Below are positions 25,171 through 33,042 of a DNA stretch of 52,066 nt, piece by piece. The notes beneath the pieces are model-generated. The model did not search any database. It was not told the DNA's origin and saw only the letters and a list, made by a program, of their open reading frames with translations. The number at the start of each line of letters is the position of its first letter. The stretch's first letter is position 1. The stretch covers positions 1 to 52,066 of the forward strand of contig JACDQN010000185.1 of assembly GCA_015657575.1 (NCBI GenBank), read 5' to 3'. Made by a program: the position numbers and the translations under genes. The DNA comes from Sphingopyxis sp. (GTDB taxonomy: Bacteria > Pseudomonadota > Alphaproteobacteria > Sphingomonadales > Sphingomonadaceae).

Positions 25171-28089
25171 ATGAAATTACGCCCGGTCATGATGACCCGT
25201 GCCGCGCTGCTCGCTTCGGCCGCGCTTATCTCCGCAGCCCCCGCCTGGGGTCAGGAGGCGCCCGCCGAGATCAAGAGCGATCAGCCCGCGGCGGTGGACG
25301 CCGGTGACGAGATTCTCGTCACCGGCGTCCGCGCGACGCAGCGCAGTTCGATCGCCTTCAAGCGCGACGCCGACGTTGTCGTCGATGGTCTGGTCAGCGA
25401 CGAGATCGGCGCCACCCCTGACAATTCGGTCGGCGACACGCTCGAACGCATCGTCGGCGTCTCGGCCGACCGCTTCAAGGGCAACGCCAACGAGCTGTCG
25501 GTGCGCGGTCTTGGCCCGACCTTGAGCTTTTCGACCTTCAACGGCCGCGAAGTGTCGACCGCGGGCCCCGACCGCTCGGTCGCCTTCCAGCAATTCCCGT
25601 CCGAACTCGTCAACGGCGTCCTCGTCTACAAGACGCAGCGCGCCGACTTCCTTGAAGGCGGCGTCGGCGGGGTGATCGAACTCCGTTCGATGAGGCCGCT
25701 CGATTACGGCAAGCGCCGCATCCAGTTCGAAGTGCGTGGCGATTTCCAGCCGCAGGATAATGACGTCTATCAGCACGACGGCCTCGGCTATCGCGCCAAT
25801 TTCTCCTACACCGACCAATTCTCGACCGGCATCGGCGATATCGGCATCTCGATCGGCTATCAGCGGCAGGACACGACCGCGCCCGAAGATTATTACAACG
25901 CCAATTCGACCTTTCAGCTCTGCAACACCTCGGCGAACAATCCCTTCCAGCTGACCGGCACGACCGCGGTCCAGACCGGCGCGGGCGCCAACCAGAACTG
26001 CGTCAACGCGACCGCCCCGCGCTCCGTCGGCGGCGTCGTGGTCGGCGAAACCCGCGGTCCCGCCTATTTTGCCAACTCGTCGCGCAGCTTCCGCACCCAG
26101 ACGACCGAAGAGGTCCGCGACGGCCTGATCGGCGCGATCCAGTGGCGCCCGTCGAGCGACTTCGAAATCGCGATCGATGGCCAATATTCGAAGCGTGCCA
26201 GCCTTGAGGATCGCAACGTCCTGCAGATCACCGAAGGGCTGCGCGGCGTCCAGCCGCTCGTCATCGGCAACGGCAGCAACGGCTATTCGCCCGGCGCGCT
26301 AATGAGCTATCGCGGCAATTCGAACCTCGAAAACCAGCTCGAAACGCGCCAGCGCAACGAGGAATATCTGGGCGGCGGGCTCAGCCTGATCTGGTCGCCG
26401 AATCGCTGGAACGTCGCGTTCGACGCCTCCTATTCCAAGAGCCACCGCACCGAAACGCAGAAGCAGACGCGCATGCGCTCGACCCGCCGCGTCGGCTACA
26501 CGCTGACCTATGTCGAGGACGACATCGTGCCGGTGGTCGAGTTCGACAATTTCGACATCACCGATCACAATCTGTTTCTCGCGACCGCGAACAACGCCGT
26601 CTATGCGCGCAACCGCTTCGTCACCGACCGCGTCGACCGCATCTGGGCGGCACGGCTCGATATCGACCGCGAACTCGACGGCTTTATCAGCGGACTGAAG
26701 TTCGGCGGCCGCGTCTCCGACCATCACCGCACCAACGACAATGCCCGCAACAACGACCTCAACACGATCCCGGGCACCGCGGCGCAGGTCACCGCGCTGA
26801 TCACGCAGGCGAACCAGCAATGCCGCGTGCCCTTCACGACGACCAGCTACATGAAGGGCATGGGCACCAACGTCACGCGCTGGGCGACCTTCGACAACGA
26901 CTGCCTGTTCCGGACCTTCACCGGCAGCGACGACGCGCTCCCCTACCCCGCCGACGGCCGCGACCCGAGCGACATCGACGTCACCGAGCGCATCTATGCC
27001 GCCTATGCGATGGCCAAATTCGAAGGCGACATGGGCAGCGTGCCGGTCAGCGGCAATATCGGCCTGCGCTGGGTGAAGACCGACATCACCTCGGTCGGTT
27101 TCCGCCAGCCCTATCGCATCGTCATCGACACGCCCGGCGACAGCTATACGGTCAGCGTCGACCCGGCCGGCCAGCTGCAGTCGAATACCGCCAAGGGCAG
27201 CTATAATTATTTCCTGCCGAGCGCGAACATCGCCTTCGACCTGTCGCAGGAGGTCAAGCTGCGCCTCGCCGCCTATCGCGCGATCGCGCGGTCGGGCATC
27301 GAAAGCTTCGGCGCCGGCATCAACCTCAATCCCTCGACGGGCACCGGGCTCGACAATATCATCTTCAACGCAACCACCGGCAACCCGAACCTCAAGCCGC
27401 TGCGCGCCTGGAACGTCGATGCCAGCCTCGAGCTTTACGCGTCGAAGGATACGCTCGTGTCGGTCGCGGGCTATTATAAATGGGCGAAGGGGACGGTGAT
27501 AGGCCGCTCCGAACCGATCCCGACGGACATTACCGTCACGACGATCCGCGACGGCGGCGCGCCGGTGACCGAAACCTTCACGATCAGCCCCGTGGCGCCG
27601 TCGAACGACCTCGAAACGCGCCATCTGTACGGGGTCGAGGCGACTGCGAGCCACGCCTTCACCTGGCTCCCCGATCCGCTCGACGGCTTCGGCGTGCAAG
27701 GGTCGGTCAACCGCGCCTTCGCCAATTTCGAATATCCCGACACCTCGCCGATCGCCGCCTTCGTCGACCCCGCCAATCTGATCGGGCTGTCGAAATGGAC
27801 CGCGAGCGGGTCGGTGTGGTTCGAGAAATGGGGCCTCTCGCTGCGCGCCAACCTTCGCTACCGTTCGGGCTATTACAAGCCCAATGGCGGCACAAACCGC
27901 GAAATCCGCGGCGGTACTTATCTGAATCTGTCGGCGCAGTACGACCTAACCAAGAATGTCCAGCTGAAGCTGCAGGCGCTCAACGTCACGGGAACCGAGG
28001 ACATCATGTACAAGGGCGGATACGACAGCATCGCCGAGGTGTCGCGTGGCGGCACGCAATATTTCTTTGGCTTCCGGGTCCGCCTGTGA
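25171..28089 (+). CDS. TonB-dependent outer-membrane receptor for oligosaccharide uptake
   Basis: 972 residues. Signal peptide (AALLASAALISAAPAWGQE), TonB-box-like GDEILVTGV, a plug with TLERIVGVSADRF, then a long 22-strand-type barrel ending in an aromatic-containing strand, FFGFRVRL. Size and style match sphingomonad/xanthomonad receptors for carbohydrates rather than siderophore receptors. ATG at 25171 has GGAG upstream. It lies within the lyase/hydrolase locus and below two operator types, so it likely imports lyase products. The stop overlaps the GTG of the next gene (GTGA). Confidence 0.93.
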   Translation: MKLRPVMMTRAALLASAALISAAPAWGQEAPAEIKSDQPAAVDAGDEILVTGVRATQRSSIAFKRDADVVVDGLVSDEIGATPDNSVGDTLERIVGVSADRFKGNANELSVRGLGPTLSFSTFNGREVSTAGPDRSVAFQQFPSELVNGVLVYKTQRADFLEGGVGGVIELRSMRPLDYGKRRIQFEVRGDFQPQDNDVYQHDGLGYRANFSYTDQFSTGIGDIGISIGYQRQDTTAPEDYYNANSTFQLCNTSANNPFQLTGTTAVQTGAGANQNCVNATAPRSVGGVVVGETRGPAYFANSSRSFRTQTTEEVRDGLIGAIQWRPSSDFEIAIDGQYSKRASLEDRNVLQITEGLRGVQPLVIGNGSNGYSPGALMSYRGNSNLENQLETRQRNEEYLGGGLSLIWSPNRWNVAFDASYSKSHRTETQKQTRMRSTRRVGYTLTYVEDDIVPVVEFDNFDITDHNLFLATANNAVYARNRFVTDRVDRIWAARLDIDRELDGFISGLKFGGRVSDHHRTNDNARNNDLNTIPGTAAQVTALITQANQQCRVPFTTTSYMKGMGTNVTRWATFDNDCLFRTFTGSDDALPYPADGRDPSDIDVTERIYAAYAMAKFEGDMGSVPVSGNIGLRWVKTDITSVGFRQPYRIVIDTPGDSYTVSVDPAGQLQSNTAKGSYNYFLPSANIAFDLSQEVKLRLAAYRAIARSGIESFGAGINLNPSTGTGLDNIIFNATTGNPNLKPLRAWNVDASLELYASKDTLVSVAGYYKWAKGTVIGRSEPIPTDITVTTIRDGGAPVTETFTISPVAPSNDLETRHLYGVEATASHAFTWLPDPLDGFGVQGSVNRAFANFEYPDTSPIAAFVDPANLIGLSKWTASGSVWFEKWGLSLRANLRYRSGYYKPNGGTNREIRGGTYLNLSAQYDLTKNVQLKLQALNVTGTEDIMYKGGYDSIAEVSRGGTQYFFGFRVRL

Positions 28090-29327
28090 CGCCCACAAGC
28101 TTGGTTCGCCTCCCTTGGGCCATATTGGCCGCCGCCGCGTCTCCACACGCGGCGGCGGCTTTTTCCTCTCCCGCGCCGGCCCCGGTCTGCGCCGCGAGCG
28201 AGGGCTATTCCGCCGCTTTCGACGGCCGCCGTACCTTCTCGCTGCGCCCCGACGATCTGAAGGCGATCAAGGCCGCGATCCCGGGGGATCCCGCCGCCTC
28301 GGCCGCCTATCGCCATCTTATCGCGCGCGCGGACAAGATGCTCGGCACGAAACCTGCGTCGGTGATGGACAAGCGCAGCATCCCCGTGTCGGGCGACCGC
28401 CATGATTATGTCAGCCTCGCGCGCTATTGGTGGCCGAACCCCGCCAATCCCAACGGCGCCTATATCCGCCGCGACGGCGACACCAATCCCGAGATTGAGA
28501 CGAACCGCTTCGACCGTAGCGCGCTCAGCCGCATGGCTCGCGAGGCCGACACGCTGGCGCTCGCTTATTATTACAGCGACGACCCGCGCTACGCTGCCCG
28601 CGCCGCCGCGACGATCCGCGCCTGGTTCCTCGACCCCGCCACCGCGATGAACCCGAATATGAATTATGCGCAGGCTGTCCCCGGCGTGTCCGAAGGCCGC
28701 CCCGAAGGCGTGCTCGACGGCGCAGGCTTCATCGCCGTGATCGATGCCGCCGGGCTGATCGCCCCCTCGGGCGCGCTGACCCCCGCCGAGGTGACCGCGC
28801 TCGAGCATTGGTTCGCGCGCTATACCGACTGGATGCTCAAAAGCCCGAACGGCAAGGAAGAAGGCAGGGCCGGAAACAATCACGGCATCTGGTACGACGC
28901 ACAGGTCGCGCGGTTCGCGCTCTTCGCCCGCCAGCCGGACGTTGCACGGCGCATCGCCACCGCCTTCGTGAAGACGCGTATCGACAAGCAGGTCGACGCG
29001 TCGGGCGCGATGCCCGCCGAGCTGACGCGCACGCGCAGCTTCCATTATTCGCTCTATGCGCTGGGCGCCGCTTACCACGTTGCGGACAGTGCCGCCTGTC
29101 TCGGGATCGATCTCTACGGCGCGCAGGGAACGAAGGGCCGGTCGCTGCGGCAAGCGACCGACTATGTCGCCGCCTATCGCGGCCGCGCCGCCGACTGGCC
29201 GTACCGGGAAATGAGCTGGCCCGCCGACACGCTCGACGCGCTGCTCGTCCGCGCCGGAACGGCGTGGCCCGGCGCCTATCCGCGCACGGCGAGCGGCGAC
29301 CTGTTGCTGCGCCATCGCATCCCCTGA
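28086..29327 (+). CDS. Alginate-lyase-superfamily polysaccharide lyase (PL38/PL5-like), first copy
   Basis: 413 residues from a GTG start that overlaps the receptor stop. Signal peptide (LPWAILAAAASPHAAAAF), then the (alpha/alpha) lyase fold with SLARYWWPNPANPNGAYIRR, DGDTNPEIETNRFD and the active-site motif GNNHGIWYDAQ. This is Pfam Alginate_lyase (PF05426) by pattern. Known relatives include alginate lyases (PL5) and glucuronan lyases (PL38). The neighbouring ManD and GH105 make glucuronan or another glucuronate-rich glycan the better guess. Periplasmic or outer-membrane associated. Confidence 0.85.
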   Translation: MTPTSLVRLPWAILAAAASPHAAAAFSSPAPAPVCAASEGYSAAFDGRRTFSLRPDDLKAIKAAIPGDPAASAAYRHLIARADKMLGTKPASVMDKRSIPVSGDRHDYVSLARYWWPNPANPNGAYIRRDGDTNPEIETNRFDRSALSRMAREADTLALAYYYSDDPRYAARAAATIRAWFLDPATAMNPNMNYAQAVPGVSEGRPEGVLDGAGFIAVIDAAGLIAPSGALTPAEVTALEHWFARYTDWMLKSPNGKEEGRAGNNHGIWYDAQVARFALFARQPDVARRIATAFVKTRIDKQVDASGAMPAELTRTRSFHYSLYALGAAYHVADSAACLGIDLYGAQGTKGRSLRQATDYVAAYRGRAADWPYREMSWPADTLDALLVRAGTAWPGAYPRTASGDLLLRHRIP

Positions 29328-29339
29328 TAGGCTCCGCCG

Positions 29340-30508
29340 ATGATCGCGCGCCGTTCGCTGCTTCTTGCCGCCCTTCTCGCCCCCGCCGCGGGCTGGGCAT
29401 GGCCGGGCAAGACGGTCGTCGATATCCGCGCGATCGAACGCTGCCGGCTGCTCCCACAGGCAGGGGCGCTCCTCGCGTCCGCACCGCGCACCATCGCCGC
29501 CATCCCCGCGCCGCGCAGCCCGGCGAGTCCACACGACTATTATTCCGAAGGCGATTATTGGTGGCCCGATCCCGCCAGCCCCGGCGGCCCCTATATCCGC
29601 CGCGACGGACGGTCGAATCCCGACAAGTTCGATGGCCATCGCGACGCGCTGATCGGGTTCGGCCGCACGGTACCCGCGCTCGCGGCGCTGTGGGATCTCA
29701 CCGGCGAGGCGCATTTCGCCGACGCCGCGATGCGCCACCTGCGCGCGTGGTTCGTCGATCCGGCAACGCGCATGAACCCCCATCTCAACCACGCGCAGGC
29801 GATCATCGGGGTGAACAGCGGCCGCGCGATCGGCGTCATCGACACGCTGCAGATCGTCGAGGTCGCACGCGCCGCGACGCTGTTCGCGCGAAAGCATGCG
29901 CCCGGCTATGCCGCGATCCGGACCGGCGTCGAAGGCTGGTTCGCGGACTATCTGGACTGGCTCACCACCTCGCCCTTCGGGACCGAGGAGCGCGACGAAG
30001 AGAATAATCATGGCAGCTGCTGGCTGCTCCAGGCCGCGAGCTTCGCCTCGCTCCTCGGCCGCGACGATGTGCGCGCCGACCTCCGCACCCGCCTCAAAAC
30101 GATCATCATTCCCAACCAGATCGAAGCCGACGGCCGCCAGCCGCTCGAGCTCGCGCGCACCAAACCCTACGCCTATTCGCTCTTCAATCTCGACGTGCTC
30201 GCGGCATCCGCCTGGCTGATGGGCGACACGCAGGGCGAGCTCATCGATTGGCGGACCCCGGACGGCCGCTCGATCGGCGCGCGATCGCTTTCATGGCACC
30301 CTATATCGCCGACAAGGGCAAATGGCCGTTCGCGCGCGATATCGAATATTGGGATGGCTTTCCGGTGCGCCAGCCGAGTCTGCTCTTCGGCGGCCTGGCC
30401 CAGCGACGCGCCGACTGGCTCGCTGTCTGGGAGCGCCTCGACCCCGATCCCGTCATCGGCGAGGTGGTGCGCAACTTCCCCGTCCGCCAGCCCCTGCTCT
30501 GGCTGTGA
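29340..30508 (+). CDS. Alginate-lyase-superfamily polysaccharide lyase, second copy, frame broken by a 1-base deletion near 30274
   Basis: About 389 residues when repaired. Signal peptide (SLLLAALLAPAAGWAWPGK), then SEGDYWWPDPASPGGPYIRR and ENNHGSCWLLQ, the same motifs as the gene before it, so the two are divergent paralogues. Near ATCGGCGCGCGATCG the frame slips; the conserved C-terminal part continues as AIAFMAPYIADKGKWPFARD and ends LFGGLAQRRADWLAVWERLD and beyond. It begins 12 bases after the first lyase. Paired lyases may split endo and exo action or different linkages (inference). Confidence 0.84.
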
Positions 30509-30521
30509 CGCGCGCGGCGCG

Positions 30522-31067
30522 TCAGAGGTAGAAGGGGCGCACCCTCGCGAACAATTCCTCGCGCGATCCGACGTTGAGCTTCGCATAGACGTCGCGGACG
30601 TGCGTGCGCACGGTCTCGACCGATATGTCCATCACGCTCGCCGCCGCTTCGGTCGATTTGCCCGCGATCATCTGCATCAATATCTGCGACTGCTTGGGGG
30701 TCAGCTGAAACTGGCGCGCGAGGGCCGCGAGCCACCGGTCCGACGGCGGCGCGTGGCGCAGGATCTGCAGCCCGAAATAGGATTTGCCGCCCTCTTCCTG
30801 CAGCATTTCGATGCGTACGACGACATGCTCGGCCATATCTTCATGCTGGTCGACCAGAATGAGCGATTCGGGCGCACGCGAGTTGATCGCATTTTCGATC
30901 TTGAACTGCAGCTCGCCGCGCACGGTGACGACATTGCTCGCATCGACGCTGAGCAGATCGCCCTTAGCGATCAGTTCATGCCCCGCACAATTGGCCCATT
31001 CCAGCCGCAGCGCGCCGTCGACGAGCAGCCGCGCCTTATTCTCCCGCGCGACCCACGCGAGGATCAT
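30522..31067 (-). CDS. LuxR-family transcriptional regulator, short N-terminus
   Basis: 181 residues. The C-terminal LuxR HTH is clear: FQLTPKQSQILMQMIAGKST, then MDISVETVRTHVRDVYAKLN. The N-terminal part resembles a degenerate PAS-like sensor, but starts abruptly at MILAWVARENKARLLVDG. The open frame continues upstream without a start codon, and another frame carries nearby ATGs, so the true 5' end may be hidden by an indel of the kind seen elsewhere. It is convergent with the lyase gene; its target could be the glycan locus or the divergent pilus locus. Confidence 0.72.
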   Translation of the reverse strand: MILAWVARENKARLLVDGALRLEWANCAGHELIAKGDLLSVDASNVVTVRGELQFKIENAINSRAPESLILVDQHEDMAEHVVVRIEMLQEEGGKSYFGLQILRHAPPSDRWLAALARQFQLTPKQSQILMQMIAGKSTEAAASVMDISVETVRTHVRDVYAKLNVGSREELFARVRPFYL

Positions 31068-31515
31068 ATGCTGGCTCGGCGCTTCGCCCGACGCTTTCGC
31101 TGGTCGGGCGCGCGGCCTCGGGTCATGCGGTCGTTCATCGGTGATTCCATGCTCGACTGATGCGGCCGGAGGCGATGAAAAACGGAGCAGGCGGCGCGGA
31201 GCCGGCCCGATCGAGCACAGTTTGGCCTTCCCCCCCGGAAAGTGAAGTTAACTTAAGACAAAACATCTCCTACTTCAAGCGCTTAGCCCGCCTGCCTCAT
31301 TGTGGGTCAGGATTTGCGGCGAAAAAGAGGGTTAACAGTCAATTAAAGCGACTGCCTACCCAATTTGGGGGATGCGGGCATTGCCTGACCCTTTAACAAT
31401 TTGTTTACCGAGGGGGGAGACTCGAGTCGTCAGACCATATCCCTTTTCAGGTGCGCAGACGGGCCAGCGACCCTCCGTCTGGGCTTACGCATTTTGCGAA
31501 CTTGAAAGGACTATC
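31068..31515. other. Intergenic region upstream of the pilin gene
   Basis: About 450 bases without a convincing gene between the minus-strand LuxR gene and the major pilin. The half nearest the pilin is AT-richer than average, with several TTAAC/TTAA stretches and a CCCAATTTGGG palindrome at 31359-31369. It probably holds the pilin promoter and 5' leader; no specific element can be assigned. Confidence 0.4.
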
Positions 31516-32067
31516 ATGAAAAAGCTTCTTGCCATCGCGGTGGCCACCACCGCGCTCATGTCGTCGCCGGCCTTTGCCCAGGCTTCGGCTTCGGACTCGT
31601 TCACCGTCACGGCGACCGTGCAGCCGGAATGCAGCATCGACGATCCGCAGAACGTCAACTTCAACAACGTCTCGATCAACCAGGACTCGGGTTCGAACGC
31701 GCTGCTGATCAACCAGGAATTCCACAACACCTTCCAGAACATCTGGGCGAGCTGCAACTATGGCGCGCGCATCACCATTTCGTCGCAGAATGGCGGCCTG
31801 ACCACCACCGAAGCCAATGATGGCCCGGATGCAGTCGATTTCACCAACGTGATCGAATATCGCGCCTCGCTGAGCCCGACCGCCAACAGCGCGTTCCTGC
31901 CGGCCTTCCTGTTCACGCACAACAGCACCAGCGGTTCGCGCGTGCAGACCGACGCGTTCCACGACAACGCTTCGCTGCGCGTCTACATCTTCAGCGGCGA
32001 CAATCCGAAGCGCCCGCTCGCCGGCACCTACACCGACGTCGCCACCGTTGCGCTCGGCCCGGTCTAA
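31516..32067 (+). CDS. Spore coat U domain major pilin (archaic chaperone-usher pilus)
   Basis: 183 residues. Signal peptide (MKKLLAIAVATTALMSSPAF), then a spore-coat-U (SCPU) beta-sandwich with an early Cys (VQPECSIDDPQNVNFNN) and a partner Cys (IWASCNYGARITIS), ending in the donor/acceptor-type strand YTDVATVALGPV. It fits the major subunit of Csu-type pili. AAAGGA lies 5 bases before the ATG. A strong terminator follows at once, before the chaperone gene. Secreted via Sec and polymerised at the usher. Confidence 0.87.
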   Translation: MKKLLAIAVATTALMSSPAFAQASASDSFTVTATVQPECSIDDPQNVNFNNVSINQDSGSNALLINQEFHNTFQNIWASCNYGARITISSQNGGLTTTEANDGPDAVDFTNVIEYRASLSPTANSAFLPAFLFTHNSTSGSRVQTDAFHDNASLRVYIFSGDNPKRPLAGTYTDVATVALGPV

Positions 32068-32093
32068 GGCCTGACTCCGGTATCGGAAAAGAA

Positions 32094-32124
32094 AAAGGGA
32101 GGGGCCACGCCTCTCCCTTTTTTT
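32094..32124 (+). terminator. Rho-independent terminator between major pilin and chaperone
   Basis: A 12-bp stem (32094-32105 with 32109-32120, one G-U pair) with a 3-base loop is followed by seven T. Partial read-through would yield abundant pilin and less chaperone and usher. Confidence 0.9.
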
Positions 32125-32204
32125 CCGGCCGTTTACCCGGACGAAAGCAGGACGTCATAGGGACGTCCGGTCCACTGCCGGGGTGGAGGAATTTGGGGGA
32201 ATTC

Positions 32205-33041
32205 ATGTTCAGTCGATTCACCGCGGCGATCGCCGCGATGGCCCTGTTGTTTGCGCCCGTTGCGGCACAGGCGGCGCGCGTGTCTCCTATGATCGTCGAA
32301 CTCAGGCCGAGCGGCGGCGGATCGGTCGCACGGGTGGAACTGACCAACCCGGGCGAACGCGACATTCCGTTCGAAGCGCGCGTGATGCGCGGCGAGATCA
32401 GCGAAACCGGCGAACTCACCCTGACGCCGGCCGACGACCAGTTTCTGGTCTTTCCGGCGCAAACGATCGTCCAGAAAAATTCGCAGCAGGTTTTTCGCCT
32501 GCAATATGTCGGCGCGCCCGATCTTGGGAAATCCGAAGTCTATTATCTGTCGATCCAGCAGGTCCCGGTGAAATTCGAGGCCGGCCAGTCGCAGGTTCAG
32601 GTCGTGATCAACTATAATGTGCTGGTCAATGTCGTGCCGAACGGCACGGCGCCGCAGGCGGTCGTCGCCTCGGTAGAGCCGACCGTCCGCCTGCCCGAGC
32701 CGCCGCCCGAAGAAGCGGCGCCGGCGGCCGCCGCGCCCGATCCTGCCAATCCCGACGACCCCGCCGCGACCCCGGCGGCGCTGCCCGCACCCGTTCCGCA
32801 GCCGGGCATTCAGGTTCGTGTGACCAACAGCGGGACGCGCTATTTCCTCGCCGGCATGTCGAAATGGACGGTCAACGGAACGACCGCCGCCGGCGCACCT
32901 TACAGCCGGAGCTATCGCGGCGAGGAAATGACGCGGATCATCGGCGTCGGCGTCGTCGGCCCCGACCGCACCCGTTCCTTCTTCGTGCCGACCGACGAAC
33001 CGCTCGCAGCGGACTCGATCCGGGTCGAAGTAAGCCCCTGA
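32205..33041 (+). CDS. Periplasmic pilus chaperone (PapD/CsuC-like) with Pro/Ala-rich insert
   Basis: 278 residues. Signal peptide (AAIAAMALLFAPVAAQAARV), then the first Ig-like domain with RVSPMIVELRPSGGGSVARV and FPAQTIVQKNSQQVFRLQYV; the second domain ends in TRSFFVPTDEPLAADSIRVE. Between the two lies an unusual stretch of roughly 45 residues rich in Pro, Ala and Asp (PPPEEAAPAAAAPDPANPDD). It donates a strand to pilin subunits and delivers them to the usher. GGGGGA lies 4 bases before the ATG. It is followed after one base by the usher gene. Confidence 0.87.
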   Translation: MFSRFTAAIAAMALLFAPVAAQAARVSPMIVELRPSGGGSVARVELTNPGERDIPFEARVMRGEISETGELTLTPADDQFLVFPAQTIVQKNSQQVFRLQYVGAPDLGKSEVYYLSIQQVPVKFEAGQSQVQVVINYNVLVNVVPNGTAPQAVVASVEPTVRLPEPPPEEAAPAAAAPDPANPDDPAATPAALPAPVPQPGIQVRVTNSGTRYFLAGMSKWTVNGTTAAGAPYSRSYRGEEMTRIIGVGVVGPDRTRSFFVPTDEPLAADSIRVEVSP

Positions 33042-33042
33042 A

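Noticed and set aside
27480-28085. Upstream extension of the first lyase frame to 27480
   Set aside because: It overlaps the receptor barrel in another frame; the GTG at 28086 gives a proper signal peptide.
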